DNA of 64,000 nt from Larix kaempferi. Taxonomy: Eukaryota > Streptophyta > Pinopsida > Pinales > Pinaceae. Below are positions 22,556 through 35,751 of this stretch, in pieces. The notes beneath the pieces were generated by a model, which saw only the letters and a program-made list of their open reading frames with translations, had not been told where the DNA came from and did not search any database. The stretch's first letter is position 1. Each line of letters opens with the position of its first letter. The DNA is taken from positions 7,596,001-7,660,000 of the forward strand of contig BSBM01000007.1 in NCBI GenBank assembly GCA_027924585.1, given 5' to 3'. Made by a program: the position numbers and the translations under genes.

Positions 22556-25500
22556 GAATGCCCCCCAAAGCATGAAGCTGACAGAATGAGACAGGTGAAA
22601 TTATTTGTAGTAAGAAAAAATGGCAAGGACTTGCTGGTTGGAAGGAGTTGCTACAGAAATGACCTGAGATCCACAAGTCTCATACAACACAAAACATGGA
22701 TGTCGACCAATACATTGCAGATCCATGATAGTAAAGACCGACTAAACACAATCATGGCTACTAGACACAATCGTAGATCCATGATGAGATGATAACACAG
22801 CCACAACCAATACAAAAGTGGATCTGTGTAACTCTGAACCGACAACACAGCCCCGACCAATACAAAGTGGATCTATGTGTCCCAAACAATCTCCATCGCA
22901 ACCTGGGTAGGAAAGAACTTCCCCAGGGTCTTCAAGCTGAACCCGGAATGATACAAATCTATCCATGTGATTACAATGTTTTGGAGTCGAACATGGTAGA
23001 AACCACTTGATTACCGGTCATTAATGTATACCATTACGAGTGCGAGGAAAATCACTATTAATGTCAATGATCCCCAAGGTATCATAGTACATACCATCAA
23101 GTGTGAATCAATGAGCTAAAGTCGAACGCATAATGGAATCTTTCAATCAAGAGTCAATGAGGTAAACTCATGTTGAAAGCGAGGTAACCTTCCATTGAGG
23201 CATGCAGGGCCAAGGTACTTGGTTGGTTTCTAAGTTCAATCCTCGGATGATGATTTGAAGTTGACGAGGATGAACCTGTCGAAGGAGGACCATGATGAAT
23301 CCCCCATCATCGACATGAAACTCGATAAAAGATGTGTAGGGTAGATCGGATGGTACAATAATGTGCAATACTGACTGAAGGTGGACCAACATGATTGAAG
23401 GTGTACTGATTGCAAATAATGAGGAACAAATGTCTCTTGAACATGGGCATGGCATGACTTGGCAGTATTGACATGACGAGAATGATACCAACCCCTAATG
23501 CAACTGATGGTGGAAGCATTCTTTGGCTGATCCAAAGGAGAGACACGACTCATGGAATTGACAAGACTCGAGGACAAATAGATTATCCAAGTACTGAATG
23601 CAAATGAAAACAAGTGCCATGTTCAAGAGTGACTATGTACTGCCATAATTAAGATGTAACAAAAAATCTTCCCTTTTTCCCCATCATGATTGATGAGTGC
23701 CTCATGGGTATTTTGACGAGCTTGATGAGGGTAACCAGATGCTCAGTATAGCTCATGTCATAGATGAGTCCAATCCCAAATGTTCCATGAACCTAAGAAA
23801 GGAGGGGTTCGTCCCATAATGGGCCCTTCAATGTTAAAATTTAACGAGTCCAGAGAAGGAAAACTCGGCATCATTTCATGTTTAGGGAGTCTGAAAAGAA
23901 CTAAAGGAGACTCCAACAGTCCTTTTTCATAAAGTTAGTCCCTTCGCTTGGAAAAGGGTAAAACAACGCGACAGAGAACTCTTCCAACCATGGTTGGTTG
24001 GAGTATTCCTTTTTTGTAAATAGTGCTTCCTGGTTCGAAAAAAGGGGTAAACTATCACCAGAAAGACGATCATTCAAACGCTTTTACAAGCGTGAAAGCA
24101 TCAAGTTTGCTTCGCAATCTTATCCTATTTAGGGAGTCTGAAAAGAGCTTAAAAAGGATTCCATGAACAACTTTTTCATGGTTGATGACCGAGTACGACA
24201 AAGGAAAAAGTAAACTCGGCACAGTTCATTTTCCGTAAATAGTCTAGTGAGGCCGGATAAAGTGATAAACCTATACTCGTTAGACACACCTTTTTAACTC
24301 AATTTTTAACAAGCATGAGAATGGTATCAAAAGCACTTGGAATATTTTTCATGTTTGAACCAGAGCACGAAAAAGTAAAAACTAAGCTCAAACCACTTTT
24401 CATGTTTCAACCAAAGCACGAAAAAAGTGAAAAAGTAAGCTCAAATACTATCTTACTATCTTTAACGAGCTCGAAGATAGGTTGGAAGAATGCTCATGAT
24501 GTCTGCTTCATTTTTTAACATGCTTGTAACATAAAATGAACTTTGCTCGAGATAATTTTCATGGTTTAATGAGCTTGAAACCTAAAAAAGTAAAGTATGC
24601 TAGAAAATGTTCCCAATGGTGGATTTCTTCTCAACATGGAATCCAGAGGTCGGTGTGTGCCCCTAGCATGATTGCTGGAAGTAAGTGACTTAGCTCCAAC
24701 GTGGTGTGGAGAGGTGATCGAGTTGACTTCAACATAACTTCCATAGGTTGAAGACATGCCCCCAAGCTTCATTTCATCCACCTAAGGAATAGGTGGGTGA
24801 AAAGAAGGTTTAGGTACTAAGTCTATGAGGAGTCTCGAATCAAAGGGAAAGGAGTTGTTTCATTTTTTGATGAGCTTGACACAAGATTAGAACTCTTCTC
24901 ATGGGAACCTATTTCATTTTTTAACAAGATTGACATAGAAAGGGAACTATGTTCATAGGTTAAGGCCCATTGACGGGTTCCTTCCCAACATGATGCCCAG
25001 GGGTTGGAAAAAATGCCCCCAGCATGATTGCTAGCGGGTTAACATGATAGTGTTGCTTCAACATGATTGTTGATGGTACGACATGTGACATGCCCCCCAA
25101 GCTTCATTTCTTCTGAAAATGATGCTTGCTAACCCAACTACCAACCTGGCTACTAATATGAAAATGTTCACCAAGGGGGGGAAAACAAGAATCAAATGAA
25201 ATGAAGGTTCAAATTCTAACTCTAGCGAGAGACTCGAACCAATGGGAGGGAGATCTATTTCATTTTTATACAATCTTGAAATAGACAATAACTATGCTTG
25301 AGAAGCCCCATCTTATTTTTTAACGAGCTTGAAATGGAATTAAACTATGCTCGAGGGGGGCCATCTTATTTTTTAACGAGCTTCAAATGGAATAAAACTA
25401 TGCTCGAGTGGATTGGTTTCATTTTTATGCAAGCATGAAACCAAAGGTAAACTATGCTAGGGAGAGTCTATTTCATTTTTTAATGAGCTTAAAATAGGAT

Positions 25501-25774
25501 AAAACTATGCTCCAATGGATGGTTTCATTTTTATGCAAGCTTGAAACCAAAGGGAAACTATGCTAGGGTGGTTGGTTTCATTTTTTAACGAGCTTGAAAC
25601 ATAACATAAACCATGCTCAGAGGAACCTATTTCATTTTTTAATGAGCTTGACATAGAACAGGAACTATGCTCATGTGAAATGGTTTCATTTTTATGCAAG
25701 CTTGAAATCAAAGAGAAACTTTGCTTGAAGGTTGGTTTCATTTTTTAAGGAGCTTGAAACATAACATAAACTGT
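22556..25774 (-). mobile_element. Truncated internal region of the Ty3-type element (duplicate)
   Basis: Copy of 31746-34964. Next to the LTR is a G-run (on the - strand GGGGGGCATTC, from 22556-22566), a possible polypurine tract. From about 24310 it holds the hairpin-forming repeat array described for 33500-35075. No coding domain was recognised in this part on either strand. Confidence 0.8.
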
Positions 25775-25968
25775 CTCATCTTTTGGATGATTTGTTTTTG
25801 TATTTGCACATTCACAAACAATAGAATTGTTATGAACATCATTTTTCGTGATGGGATTGGTCTTCACAAACTCTTCTTCTTTGTATTTAGTTTCTTCCTT
25901 AGGATTTACTGGTTGTCAACTATACAAGCCTCTACTTCAGCAATGATGCTATCAACTTCTTTGTCATT

Positions 25969-26223
25969 TTAATCCTCATGTTCCTCTATATTGTGGGAAT
26001 CACACTTTTCAATTTCTTCAATCCTCTTTGTTTCTGCGGATTCCATAACAACATCATCATCTTCTACAACTACCGATGTCTCATCATGAATACTCCCCCT
26101 TACACCAAAATTTATATTCAAAATATCCAAAACCTCTTTGGTTTGTTTGGCTATTTCAATTTTAGGAAAAATATTCTCATCCATAGCTTGTTGAATGAGA
26201 CACAATGTTGTTGCATTCTTCAT
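25969..26223 (-). pseudogene. Copia-type gag remnant, inverted duplicate
   Basis: Exact mirror of 20433-20687, encoding the same 84 residues. In this copy the acidic downstream frame is detached, because the inverted block stops just inside it. Confidence 0.6.
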
Positions 26224-27010
26224 TTTGTCTCTTTCTGATTTGTTGACATGGCCTCATAGGATCCTTGATTTTGGTTCTTCAAACCGTTCAATACTACTGT
26301 CCACAAATCATTAACACATTCCACCTTTGGATCTTCTTGGTTGTCTTGTATGTGGAAAATATGGCCTTCTTTCCCCTTCCAAGATCATTTATTAATATTC
26401 TTGTGATGATGGGTTCAATCTTCCCCAAGACCCTCGATCGTTCTTGTAGAATTAGATTTAGACATTTGCCATTCTCTACACATGGACTGCTAAAAACATT
26501 GTTAAGACTCTTCCATAGTCATTTCTTCTTATTATAGATCATTTTTCCCTCGATAGGGATGGTTGTTATTTTCTTCAATCTTTAATATTAAATATATTGT
26601 AGGTTTTTCTTTGGTGGAGGGGAGGGTCTCTTTCCGACCTCACTATCTAACATAAATTAGCATTACCATGATGCTTTCACAAATTCTTTGCTTTCACTGC
26701 TTGACACTAGGTCTACCAGAACTTACAAGGAATCATAATCATATTTACTTAAAACATAATATAACTTTTTACTTTCTCATTAGATTCAACTATACATAGA
26801 GGCATAGGATCTAGAACCCTGCATGACCCCATAGAATAGAATTTATAGAATGACAAATTCTAACTTACTACAACAATTAGTAAGTAATAGGGATTCGATC
26901 CCTTTTTTTGCATTTTGTTGTAGAATTACAACAATACATTTACTACAAAAGACTTTGTACCCTATCAGATGGCAATCCAAAATTTCTTCAATTGGTATTT
27001 TTATTTCAAT

Positions 27011-27285
27011 GTGATAGAAAATACAATGACTATTGTAACATTATGATCAAAATACTGTAATTCAATGTAACAGAGACTACAATTACTACAATAAAATTAA
27101 GATCACAATACTATAACTCAATGTAACAAATACTACAATTAATACTATAAAATTAAGATCACAATATTGTAATTCATTGTAACAAATAGTAATTACTATT
27201 GTAGCATTCAGAACATAATATTGTAATTCAATGTAACAAATACTAGAATTGCTACTATAGCATTAAGATCACAATACTATATTTC
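27011..27285. repeat. Inverted copy of the 60-bp tandem array
   Basis: Mirror of 19371-19645. Confidence 0.75.
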
Positions 27286-28769
27286 ACGGTAATAAACTCT
27301 ACAAATTATACTATTCACATCCATGTTCATTACAATCCTTGGTCTATGAAGATATTAACATGCTAGTTCCTACACACTTTCAGTTGCCAATATTTTATGC
27401 AATAATTCACATGCAGTATAAAAGAATATGCTTAAAGTATAGTACTTAGCATGCATTATCTAGATTCAAAACTAGAATATTTGTAAGTTGAAAATACATA
27501 AACAGAACCAAGGTCTTTATACTTATATGTTCTCTCTTTCAATCCTCTTCTGCAACCATTGGTGGGATCCATAGACGATGGAAAATAGTTAATCTTTCTA
27601 TTTTCACAAAGTCACCTCCAAGCTAGGTCTTGGTCTCTCTAGGGCTCAGTTTTAGTCTTTCTAGGGATTGTTATATATTTAACTCTTAGATCTAGTGTTC
27701 ACCAACTAGAAGACTCGTGACCATTTGGATTTCACCTTACATTGTACAAGTATTCACGGTCCATCAATTTACATATGGATTTATCTATCAAGTCACTAGC
27801 TATCCAAAGTTTGTTTTACAAGTCTTCATGGTTCATTTATACAAGTATTCCTTATTCCAAAACATCCAACCAATACTCCTACCAAAAGCAATAGATAACT
27901 CTCTTGCGATGCCAATAGGAAATACTTCTTTCAAACAATACCTAGGGATACCTCTTGCCAACTCGTATAGAGGAAGTCCTCCTAGCTCAGCACACCCAGT
28001 GCTCACACTCTATGGACATAGAGATTTATGAACCATGACTAAATCTGAACCTTAATCATCTGAACCCATATGTCAAGCTGCTATCATATCACCTTCAATT
28101 CTATGCATTCTTGCTTTTTTTTTACTCTTGAATTTCAGTTCAGTATTTCTTTTTTTCTTTTCTGTTTGTTGTTTAGAGGTTGAATTCTCTTTGTTCAAAC
28201 TCTTTTCTCTAAACATCCCCTTATATTTCTCTTGTTTTTGTATAGGAAGTGTTTTCTATTTTGAGCAATTCTTTTAGAGAGTGACACCTATCACAATAGT
28301 TATGTTTTTAGAGGGTGTCTTTCCAATTTTATGAATTGAATATTTTTGTTTTCTTTCCTTTATTCTTTTTTTTTCAATTTTATTTACCCCTATAAATATG
28401 AGGACCTCTCTTTTCTATGGTCTACCAACACAACCCAATCATAAGGGAGTATCCAACATAGCATATTATATGTTCAATTACATAGTACTTATAAATCACA
28501 ATGCTATTGTGTCAAATAGATAAATAACTTACCCAAATTTTGGGTTTTGACATCCATGGGTATTATATATCCCCTGCTTAGTGTGTCATTGAACACCCTA
28601 TTTAGTTGATACTTGGTGACTCTCTCCTAAATTTCCTTGCATATCACCTTTACTCAAAGAAGCCACATAGATGGAACACCATATTTTGACTCTTTATGAA
28701 AATGGCCAAGTCCAACATAGCTCATCCACTTGCAAATCACCTTCCTTTATTATCCAAACAAATGATGAG

Positions 28770-29215
28770 AGGAATGGGGGATAGTAATTGACTATCATGA
28801 TCTAGGTAATATCATTGTACAAAAATGCTACCCTTTACCTTGGATTAATGATTTGTGGTACCATCGAAAAGGTGTCAATTCTTCACCAAGTTGGACATAA
28901 CTATAAGTTGTCACTAGATGTGCATAAATTTAGTGGGACACCTAGAATATGGTCATTAAAACCATGTTTGGCCACAATTAAAAGTTGGTACATACCTTTC
29001 AACACCACCAATGCCCTTGCCACCTTTATGAGGTTGAACAATGATATTTTTCATTCATATTTTCAGTAGCTTGTTGTGATATGTTTGGATGATATTCCTA
29101 CATTGAGTGACACCTACGATGAACATATGAAATACATTTATATGGTCATGGATTTTCCACGGGTTTTAAAAACTATAGATCAAATGAAAAAGAATAATTT
29201 TTGGCCAAATAATTG
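28770..29215 (+). pseudogene. Decayed Ty3/gypsy reverse transcriptase segment (copy in inverted block A)
   Basis: Same content as 17441-17886, here on the + strand: YPLPWINDL, TNALATFMRLNND, a TAG stop at the FQ/LVV boundary (about 29068), then ICLDDIP. Residues between the motifs are scrambled by frameshifts. It is older than the block duplication, since both copies share the same lesions. Confidence 0.75.
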
Positions 29216-30083
29216 ATTAATAACCTAGCTTTATGATATGGAGATATGTAACTTGTAGGGGTGTTTCCAAAGTGCAAGTCCTCCCCTCTTAATCAATTCC
29301 AACTTTATTAGTGGAATTATAGAGTTTCCATGGTGGTATCGGTTTTTATAGACATTGCATTCCACACTTATTCCAAATGGAGTGAACCTAGCATCAACTT
29401 TCACATGATCATACTTTCACCTGATCCATTGTAACTAAGGAGATTTTCCAAAAACTTAAATTACTCTTCAAATCTAATATTGCAACTCATGGATCTACAA
29501 TATCCTTTTGAAATTAAAACTAACACTTGTTACAATGCCACAAGAGAAGTACTTTAAGAAGGAATTCCCTCCATGACATATCATTCGAAGACCTTGATTG
29601 GAGAAAAATTAAACTACAATACTTATGATAAGGAATTTACACCCTCATCCCGGCTTTGAAGCATAGTGTTGTTACTATATATTGTGGAAGGAAATGACTT
29701 ACACATAAACCATCACCCATTGATATTTTGAAATTCTCTGTCTAAAATAAATCAACAACCATTCTTAAATTAGCCTCATACACCAAACAATTCCATTGGT
29801 TATCAAATATAAGAAAAGTAATTCAAACAAGGTTGTTGAGTCATTCTCCAACTTAGGTATTACATATTTTGGAACTTAGGTTTTACATATTTTGAATTCG
29901 TGTTGTGGAGCTTGTGAAGACTTAGAAAAACAACTCTATGCTTCATACCTTTTTTTGTCACATCTCATATGCAATACATCATCGCACTGAAGTGAATCAA
30001 CGCCCTTCTTAAATTATGCAGAGCAAGACATTTGGTTGTACAAGCTCTAACAAACTATGTATGACCAACCCTTCCTACCACCT

Positions 30084-30712
30084 ATGATGAAGACTGTAGT
30101 TTTATTGCAGAATTTGAAAAAAAAATAGTTCAAGAAGAATGCATCCAAGATGATGGACAAGTTCAAGAAAATGATAGCATTTCTTTTTTTTTTTTATGTT
30201 AAATTGAAGCTCATTGAAGAATAGCTTGAAAATCCAAACTATGTTGAAGTGGACTGCATTGTAGTTGCATGTGTTAGAAGTTTAGCATACGGTAGCACTA
30301 AATCTACAATAGTGATCATAAATATGAATAATGAAGCCATTGTTGATGATGGCCTTGATGCTGAAGCAAAGGATAAGACAAATCAAGTATTATGTATAGA
30401 ACCTAACAAAGAGCTAGTAGAGAAAAATGAAAAAGATTTATTTAATAATCTAACAAATGTTTCTAAGTTTGCAAGTGGTGACAGTAACAATCAGCCAACA
30501 ACAACTAAATAAAAGAAGGAAGAGCACTTAGCCACAGTGCTAATAAATTATGATGATGAAATAAGGTTTCTTGAAAATTGGCTTGAAAATCCTAGGTATA
30601 TCGTGGAAGAAAATATTGTAGCTGAAGTTGAAACATTTATGCTTGTTTCTAAGCAGGAAGAACATTTTGAGAAATTAATCCTTGAAGAAATGAGGAATTA
30701 TTATCATCTCAG
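30084..30712 (+). pseudogene. Acidic copia-type frame, second copy (left flank of the Ty3-type element)
   Basis: Duplicate of 20895-21522. Frames 30249-30512 and 30537-30712 carry the LENPNY/LENPRY motif. It ends with the CTCAG target duplication (30708-30712) directly before the LTR. It starts abruptly at the junction with inverted block A, so its gag part is missing here. Confidence 0.6.
30708..30712 (+). repeat. Left target-site duplication CTCAG
   Basis: Five bases directly abutting the LTR. The same five bases follow the other LTR at 39916-39920. A 5-bp duplication is standard for Ty3 and Ty1 integrases. Confidence 0.85.
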
Positions 30713-31745
30713 TGTTAACGGGCAATCTACCAAAGATAGATCTAAGGCGTGATCTCCCTAGCTTAATGCAAGTCTAGAACAAATAGTACAGAATATAAAA
30801 CTCATTTCCTAGATCTAGTTACAGATTAAGTACTCAGATATCATACCTTTCAGATCGTGGATCTTTCTCCTTGTTGTTGCTCCAAGTCTTGCGATCGTCA
30901 GATCTCCAGCTGCAAGACATGTCAAGACAATATGGAAACGATACAAGCAGTATAATATATCTAAACAATAACTAATCTAAACTAACAGTTGAGGAAGAAA
31001 GTTCTAAACATCATCAACGAGACAACATTTATGGAAAGACATTATATTAACTGTATAAAAAAGGTGGGAATACATAGAAAGGATGAAGCTACAACCAAAT
31101 CCTCAACGTTGCATCCTCCATCCAACATGTCCAAGCCAAGTCTCCAAGATGGTACAATATTCCCAATCACCAATATGGATCCTATCAGCATAAGGGTACC
31201 ATAGACCTTCCCCCCCTCTCTCATGGAGAGAGTGGGTGTTTATATAGGGCTAAACAGATAGGGTATGTTGAGGATTAGAGGGAGATGGTTAAGGGATCTT
31301 TCCATAAGGTTAGGAACTGAAATGCCACCTCACTTAGAGCCTAGGGATGGGCCTCCACATCACTCATCTTCGAGAATGGGCTCAAAGATACTCTTTTATC
31401 CAAATAACTGACATCGTCGCAGGTTGCATTAGGAAAACCTGCGACATCGCATGTTGCACAAGGGCAGACTACGATGACCTTGAAAAGTAGGTCAGTTAAG
31501 CCCTCCAGTCATAGGAAACTTCAGGGATGTGTTTTTTACTCTAAAATGGGTTTAGGTAAAATAGTAAAGAGTTTACACAATGGTCAAGATGACGAGATTA
31601 TCACAACGGTCATGATGACAACACTTGGTCATAATGATGGTACTTGCAATGGTCATGATGACAACACTAGGTCATGATGATGACACTTGCAACACTTGCG
31701 ACACTTGTGACACTTGCACAACGGTGATGACATTTTGGTGTAATA
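30713..31745 (-). repeat. 3' LTR of the complete Ty3-type element
   Basis: 1033 bp, direct repeat of 38882-39915. The TATA box is at 31238-31246 (- strand). Near its right end on the + strand is a short run of ACACTTGC/ACACTTGT repeats (about 31680-31725). Confidence 0.9.
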
Positions 31746-33499
31746 GAATGCCCCCCAAAGCATGAAGCTGACAGAATGAGACAGGTGAAATTATTTGTAG
31801 TAAGAAAAAATGGCAAGGACTTGCTGGTTGGAAGGAGTTGCTACAGAAATGACCTGAGATCCACAAGTCTCATACAACACAAAACATGGATGTCGACCAA
31901 TACATTGCAGATCCATGATAGTAAAGACCGACTGAACACAATCATGGCTACTAGACACAATCGTAGATCCATGATGAGATGATAACACAGCCACAACCAA
32001 TACAAAAGTGGATCTGTGTAACTCTGAACCGACAACACAGCCCCGACCAATACAAAGTGGATCTATGTGTCCCAAACAATCTCCATCGCAACCTGGGTAG
32101 GAAAGAACTTCCCCAGGGTCTTCAAGCTGAACCCGGAATGATACAAATCTATCCATGTGATTACAATGTTTTGGATTCGAACATGGTAGAAACCACTTGA
32201 TTACCGGTCATTAATGTATACCATTACGAGTGCGAGGAAAATCACTATTAATGTCAATGATCCCCAAGGTATCATAGTACATACCATCAAGTGTGAATCA
32301 ATGAGCTAAAGTCGAACGCATAATGGAATCTTTCAATCAAGAGTCAATGAGGTAAACTCATGTTGAAAGCGAGGTAACCTTCCATTGAGGCATGCAGGGC
32401 CAAGGTACTTGGTTGGTTTCTAAGTTCAATCCTCGGATGATGATTTGAAGTTGACGAGGATGAACCTGTCGAAGGAGGACCATGATGAATCCCCCATCAT
32501 CGACATGAAACTCGATAAAAGATGTGTAGGGTAGATCGGATGGTACAATAATGTGCAATACTGACTGAAGGTGGACCAACATGATTGAAGGTGTACTGAT
32601 TGCAAATAATGAGGAACAAATGTCTCTTGAACATGGGCATGGCATGACTTGGCAGTATTGACATGACGAGAATGATACCAACCCCTAATGCAACTGATGG
32701 TGGAAGCATTCTTTGGCTGATCCAAAGGAGAGACACGACTCATGGAATTGACAAGACTCGAGGACAAATAGATTATCCAAGTACTGAATGCAAATGAAAA
32801 CAAGTGCCATGTTCAAGAGTGACTATGTACTGCCATAATTAAGATGTAACAAAAAATCTTCCCTTTTTCCCCATCATGATTGATGAGTGCCTCATGGGTA
32901 TTTTGACGAGCTTGATGAGGGTAACCAGATGCTCAGTATAGCTCATGTCATAGATGAGTCCAATCCCAAATGTTCCATGAACCTAAGAAAGGAGGGGTTC
33001 ATCCCATAATGGGCCCTTCAATGTTAAAATTTAACGAGTCCAGAGAAGGAAAACTCGGCATCATTTCATGTTTAGGGAGTCTGAAAAGAACTAAAGGAGA
33101 CTCCAACAGTCCTTTTTCATAAAGTTAGTCCCTTCGCTTGGAAAAGGGTAAAACAACGCGACAGAGAACTCTTCCAACCATGGTTGGTTGGAGTATTCCT
33201 TTTTTGTAAATAGTGCTTCCTGGTTCGAAAAAAGGGGTAAACTATCACCAGAAAGACGATCATTCAAACGCTTTTACAAGCGTGAAAGCATCAAGTTTGC
33301 TTCGCAATCTTATCCTATTTAGGGAGTCTGAAAAGAGCTTAAAAAGGATTCCATGAACAAATTTTTCATGGTTGATGACCGAGTACGACAAAGGAAAAAG
33401 TAAACTCGGCACAGTTCATTTTCCGTAAATAGTCTAGTGAGGCCGGATAAAGTGATAAACCTATACTCGTTAGACACACCTTTTTAACTCAATTTTTAA

Positions 33500-35075
33500 C
33501 AAGCATGAGAATGGTATCAAAAGCACTTGGAATATTTTTCATGTTTGAACCAGAGCACGAAAAAGTAAAAACTAAGCTCAAACCACTTTTCATGTTTCAA
33601 CCAAAGCACGAAAAAAGTGAAAAAGTAAGCTCAAATACTATCTTACTATCTTTAACGAGCTCGAAGATAGGTTGGAAGAATGCTCATGATGTCTGCTTCA
33701 TTTTTTAACATGCTTGTAACATAAAATGAACTTTGCTCGAGATAATTTTCATGGTTTAATGAGCTTGAAACCTAAAAAAGTAAAGTATGCTAGAAAATGT
33801 TCCCAATGGTGGATTTCTTCTCAACATGGAATCCAGAGGTCGGTGTGTGCCCCTAGCATGATTGCTGGAAGTAAGTGACTTAGCTCCAACGTGGTGTGGA
33901 GAGGTGATCGAGTTGACTTCAACATAACTTCCATAGGTTGAAGACATGCCCCCAAGCTTCATTTCATCCACCTAAGGCATAGGTGGGTGAAAAGAAGGTT
34001 TAGGTACTAAGTCTATGAGGAGTCTCGACTCAAAGGGAAAGGAGTTGTTTCATTTTTTGATGAGCTTGACACAAGATTAGAACTCTTCTCATGGGAACCT
34101 ATTTCATTTTTTAACAAGATTGACATAGAAAGGGAACTATGTTCATAGGTTAAGGCCCATTGACGGGTTCCTTCCCAACATGATGCCCAGGGGTTGGAAA
34201 AAATGCCCCCAGCATGATTGCTAGCGGGTTAACATGATAGTGTTGCTTCAACATGATTGTTGATGGTACGACATGTGACATGCCCCCCAAGCTTCATTTC
34301 TTCTGAAAATGATGCTTGCTAACCCAACTACCAACCTGGCTACTAATATGAAAATGTTCACCAAGGGGGGGAAAACAAGAATCAAATGAAATGAAGGTTC
34401 AAATTCTAACTCTAGCGAGAGACTCGAACCAATGGGAGGGAGATCTATTTCATTTTTATACAATCTTGAAATAGACAATAACTATGCTTGAGAAGCCCCA
34501 TCTTATTTTTTAACGAGCTTGAAATGGAATTAAACTATGCTCGAGGGGGGCCATCTTATTTTTTAACGAGCTTCAAATGGAATAAAACTATGCTCGAGTG
34601 GATTGGTTTCATTTTTATGCAAGCATGAAACCAAAGGTAAACTATGCTAGGGAGAGTCTATTTCATTTTTTAATGAGCTTAAAATAGGATAAAACTATGC
34701 TCCAATGGATGGTTTCATTTTTATGCAAGCTTGAAACCAAAGGGAAACTATGCTAGGGTGGTTGGTTTCATTTTTTAACGAGCTTGAAACATAACATAAA
34801 CCATGCTCAGAGGAACCTATTTCATTTTTTAATGAGCTTGACATAGAACAGGAACTATGCTCATGTGAAATGGTTTCATTTTTATGCAAGCTTGAAATCA
34901 AAGAGAAACTTTGCTTGAAGGTTGGTTTCATTTTTTAAGGAGCTTGAAACATAACATAAACTGTGCTCGTAGAAATGGTTTCATTTTTACTCAAGCTTGA
35001 AATCAAAGAGAAACTTTGCTTGAAGGTTGGTTTCATTTTTTAACAAACTTAAAACATAACATAAACCATGCTCAT
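33500..35075. repeat. Irregular array of hairpin-forming units inside the Ty3-type element
   Basis: Units of about 45-70 bp recur many times on the + strand. They are built on TTTCATTTTTTAACGAGCTT or the variant TTTCATTTTTATGCAAGCTT, followed by GAAAC...AAACTATGCTC. Each unit contains short inverted pairs (GGTTTCA with TGAAACC; GAGC with GCTC). The array occupies the place where pol would normally lie, between the protease remnant and the 3' LTR. A truncated copy lies at 24310-25774. Confidence 0.75.
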
Positions 35076-35736
35076 ACCCCCATCCTTAGGGGGAAGAAAC
35101 CACTAAAACATGTGGAACATTTAGGGAAGTCTGATGACTAGGAGTCATATGATGAGTGGGTGTCATGAAGGAAAGCTGATCAACAGTCACAATCCTCCCA
35201 TCATAGGGAAAATACATCACTCAAAAGAGTGTGGACACTACAGCTTTCATAGCATAGACGTAATCATGTCCAAGGAGTAGATTGAAATCTAAAGGACCTT
35301 GGACCACCATGACATCAACATAAACAGTTTTACCTCTCAACGTGATAGGTAACTGTGGGAGAATCCCTAAAGGTCTGGTAGGCCTTCTATTAAAAGCTAA
35401 AATCTGGTCAGTGAATGGCACAAGCTGAGGCAAACCTATGGCTTGCAAAGAAGTTGAGGATAAAATACTAACAGAAGCTCTCTCATCAACTATCGTACGA
35501 AAGATTTCTTTATCGGAAACTCCTACAGATATTTGAAAAGGAATACTCGAAGGAAGACGAGATTCTGTTAGACCATTCCAATCAAAGGAAATGACCTCAG
35601 TACTCGGGGGGGAGGGTCCTGTAGGAATGGATAGGGTCTCCCCTTTCCTAGGGCATTCTGAACTAACTAGGAAAATACCAATGGTTTCCAATTCACTATC
35701 ACTTGGAAGATAAGAATGAGAGGAAGATTGTGTCAT
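35070..35736 (-). pseudogene. Ty3-type aspartic protease (retropepsin) remnant
   Basis: Retropepsins cut the Gag-Pol polyprotein. On the - strand the frame from 35736 shows VDERASVSILSSTSLQAIG, the flap-proximal DxGAS-type active-site segment with the catalytic Asp followed by E instead of S or T, then later LDFNLLLGHDYVYAMKAVVS, equal to the ILG-helix end of plant Ty3 proteases. It stops with TGA at 35221-35223. The following in-frame sequence (FPYDGRIVTVDQLSF) is the familiar linker towards RT, but RT itself never appears. The frame is continuous with the zinc-knuckle part upstream, separated by TAG at 35752-35754. Confidence 0.7.
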
Positions 35737-35751
35737 GGTGACTGCTTTAGT

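Larger units (their letters stand above)
20895..25774. repeat. Block B: first copy of a 4.9-kb segment repeated directly at 30084-34964
   Basis: The offset is 9190 bp (9189 before a T-run length difference near 21000). About eleven differences were seen by eye. It contains the acidic copia-type frame, one Ty3-type LTR and 3.2 kb of that element's interior. It ends inside the element at 25774 (shared CTGT), where the sequence switches to inverted block A. Confidence 0.95.
25775..30083. repeat. Block A, inverted copy
   Basis: Reverse complement of 16573-20881 with about 0.14% mismatches by hand count. The left junction follows CTGT at 25774 with at most 1 bp of shared sequence. The right junction is CCACCT|ATGATGAAG at 30083/30084. 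The 12-13 bp between A and B in the first copy (20882-20894) are present at neither new junction. Confidence 0.95.

Noticed and set aside
23168-23613. Overlapping - strand frames of 79-125 codons (and copies at 32358-32803)
   Set aside because: They overlap one another in different frames, show no family motif and lie in the non-coding 3' half of the LTR element.
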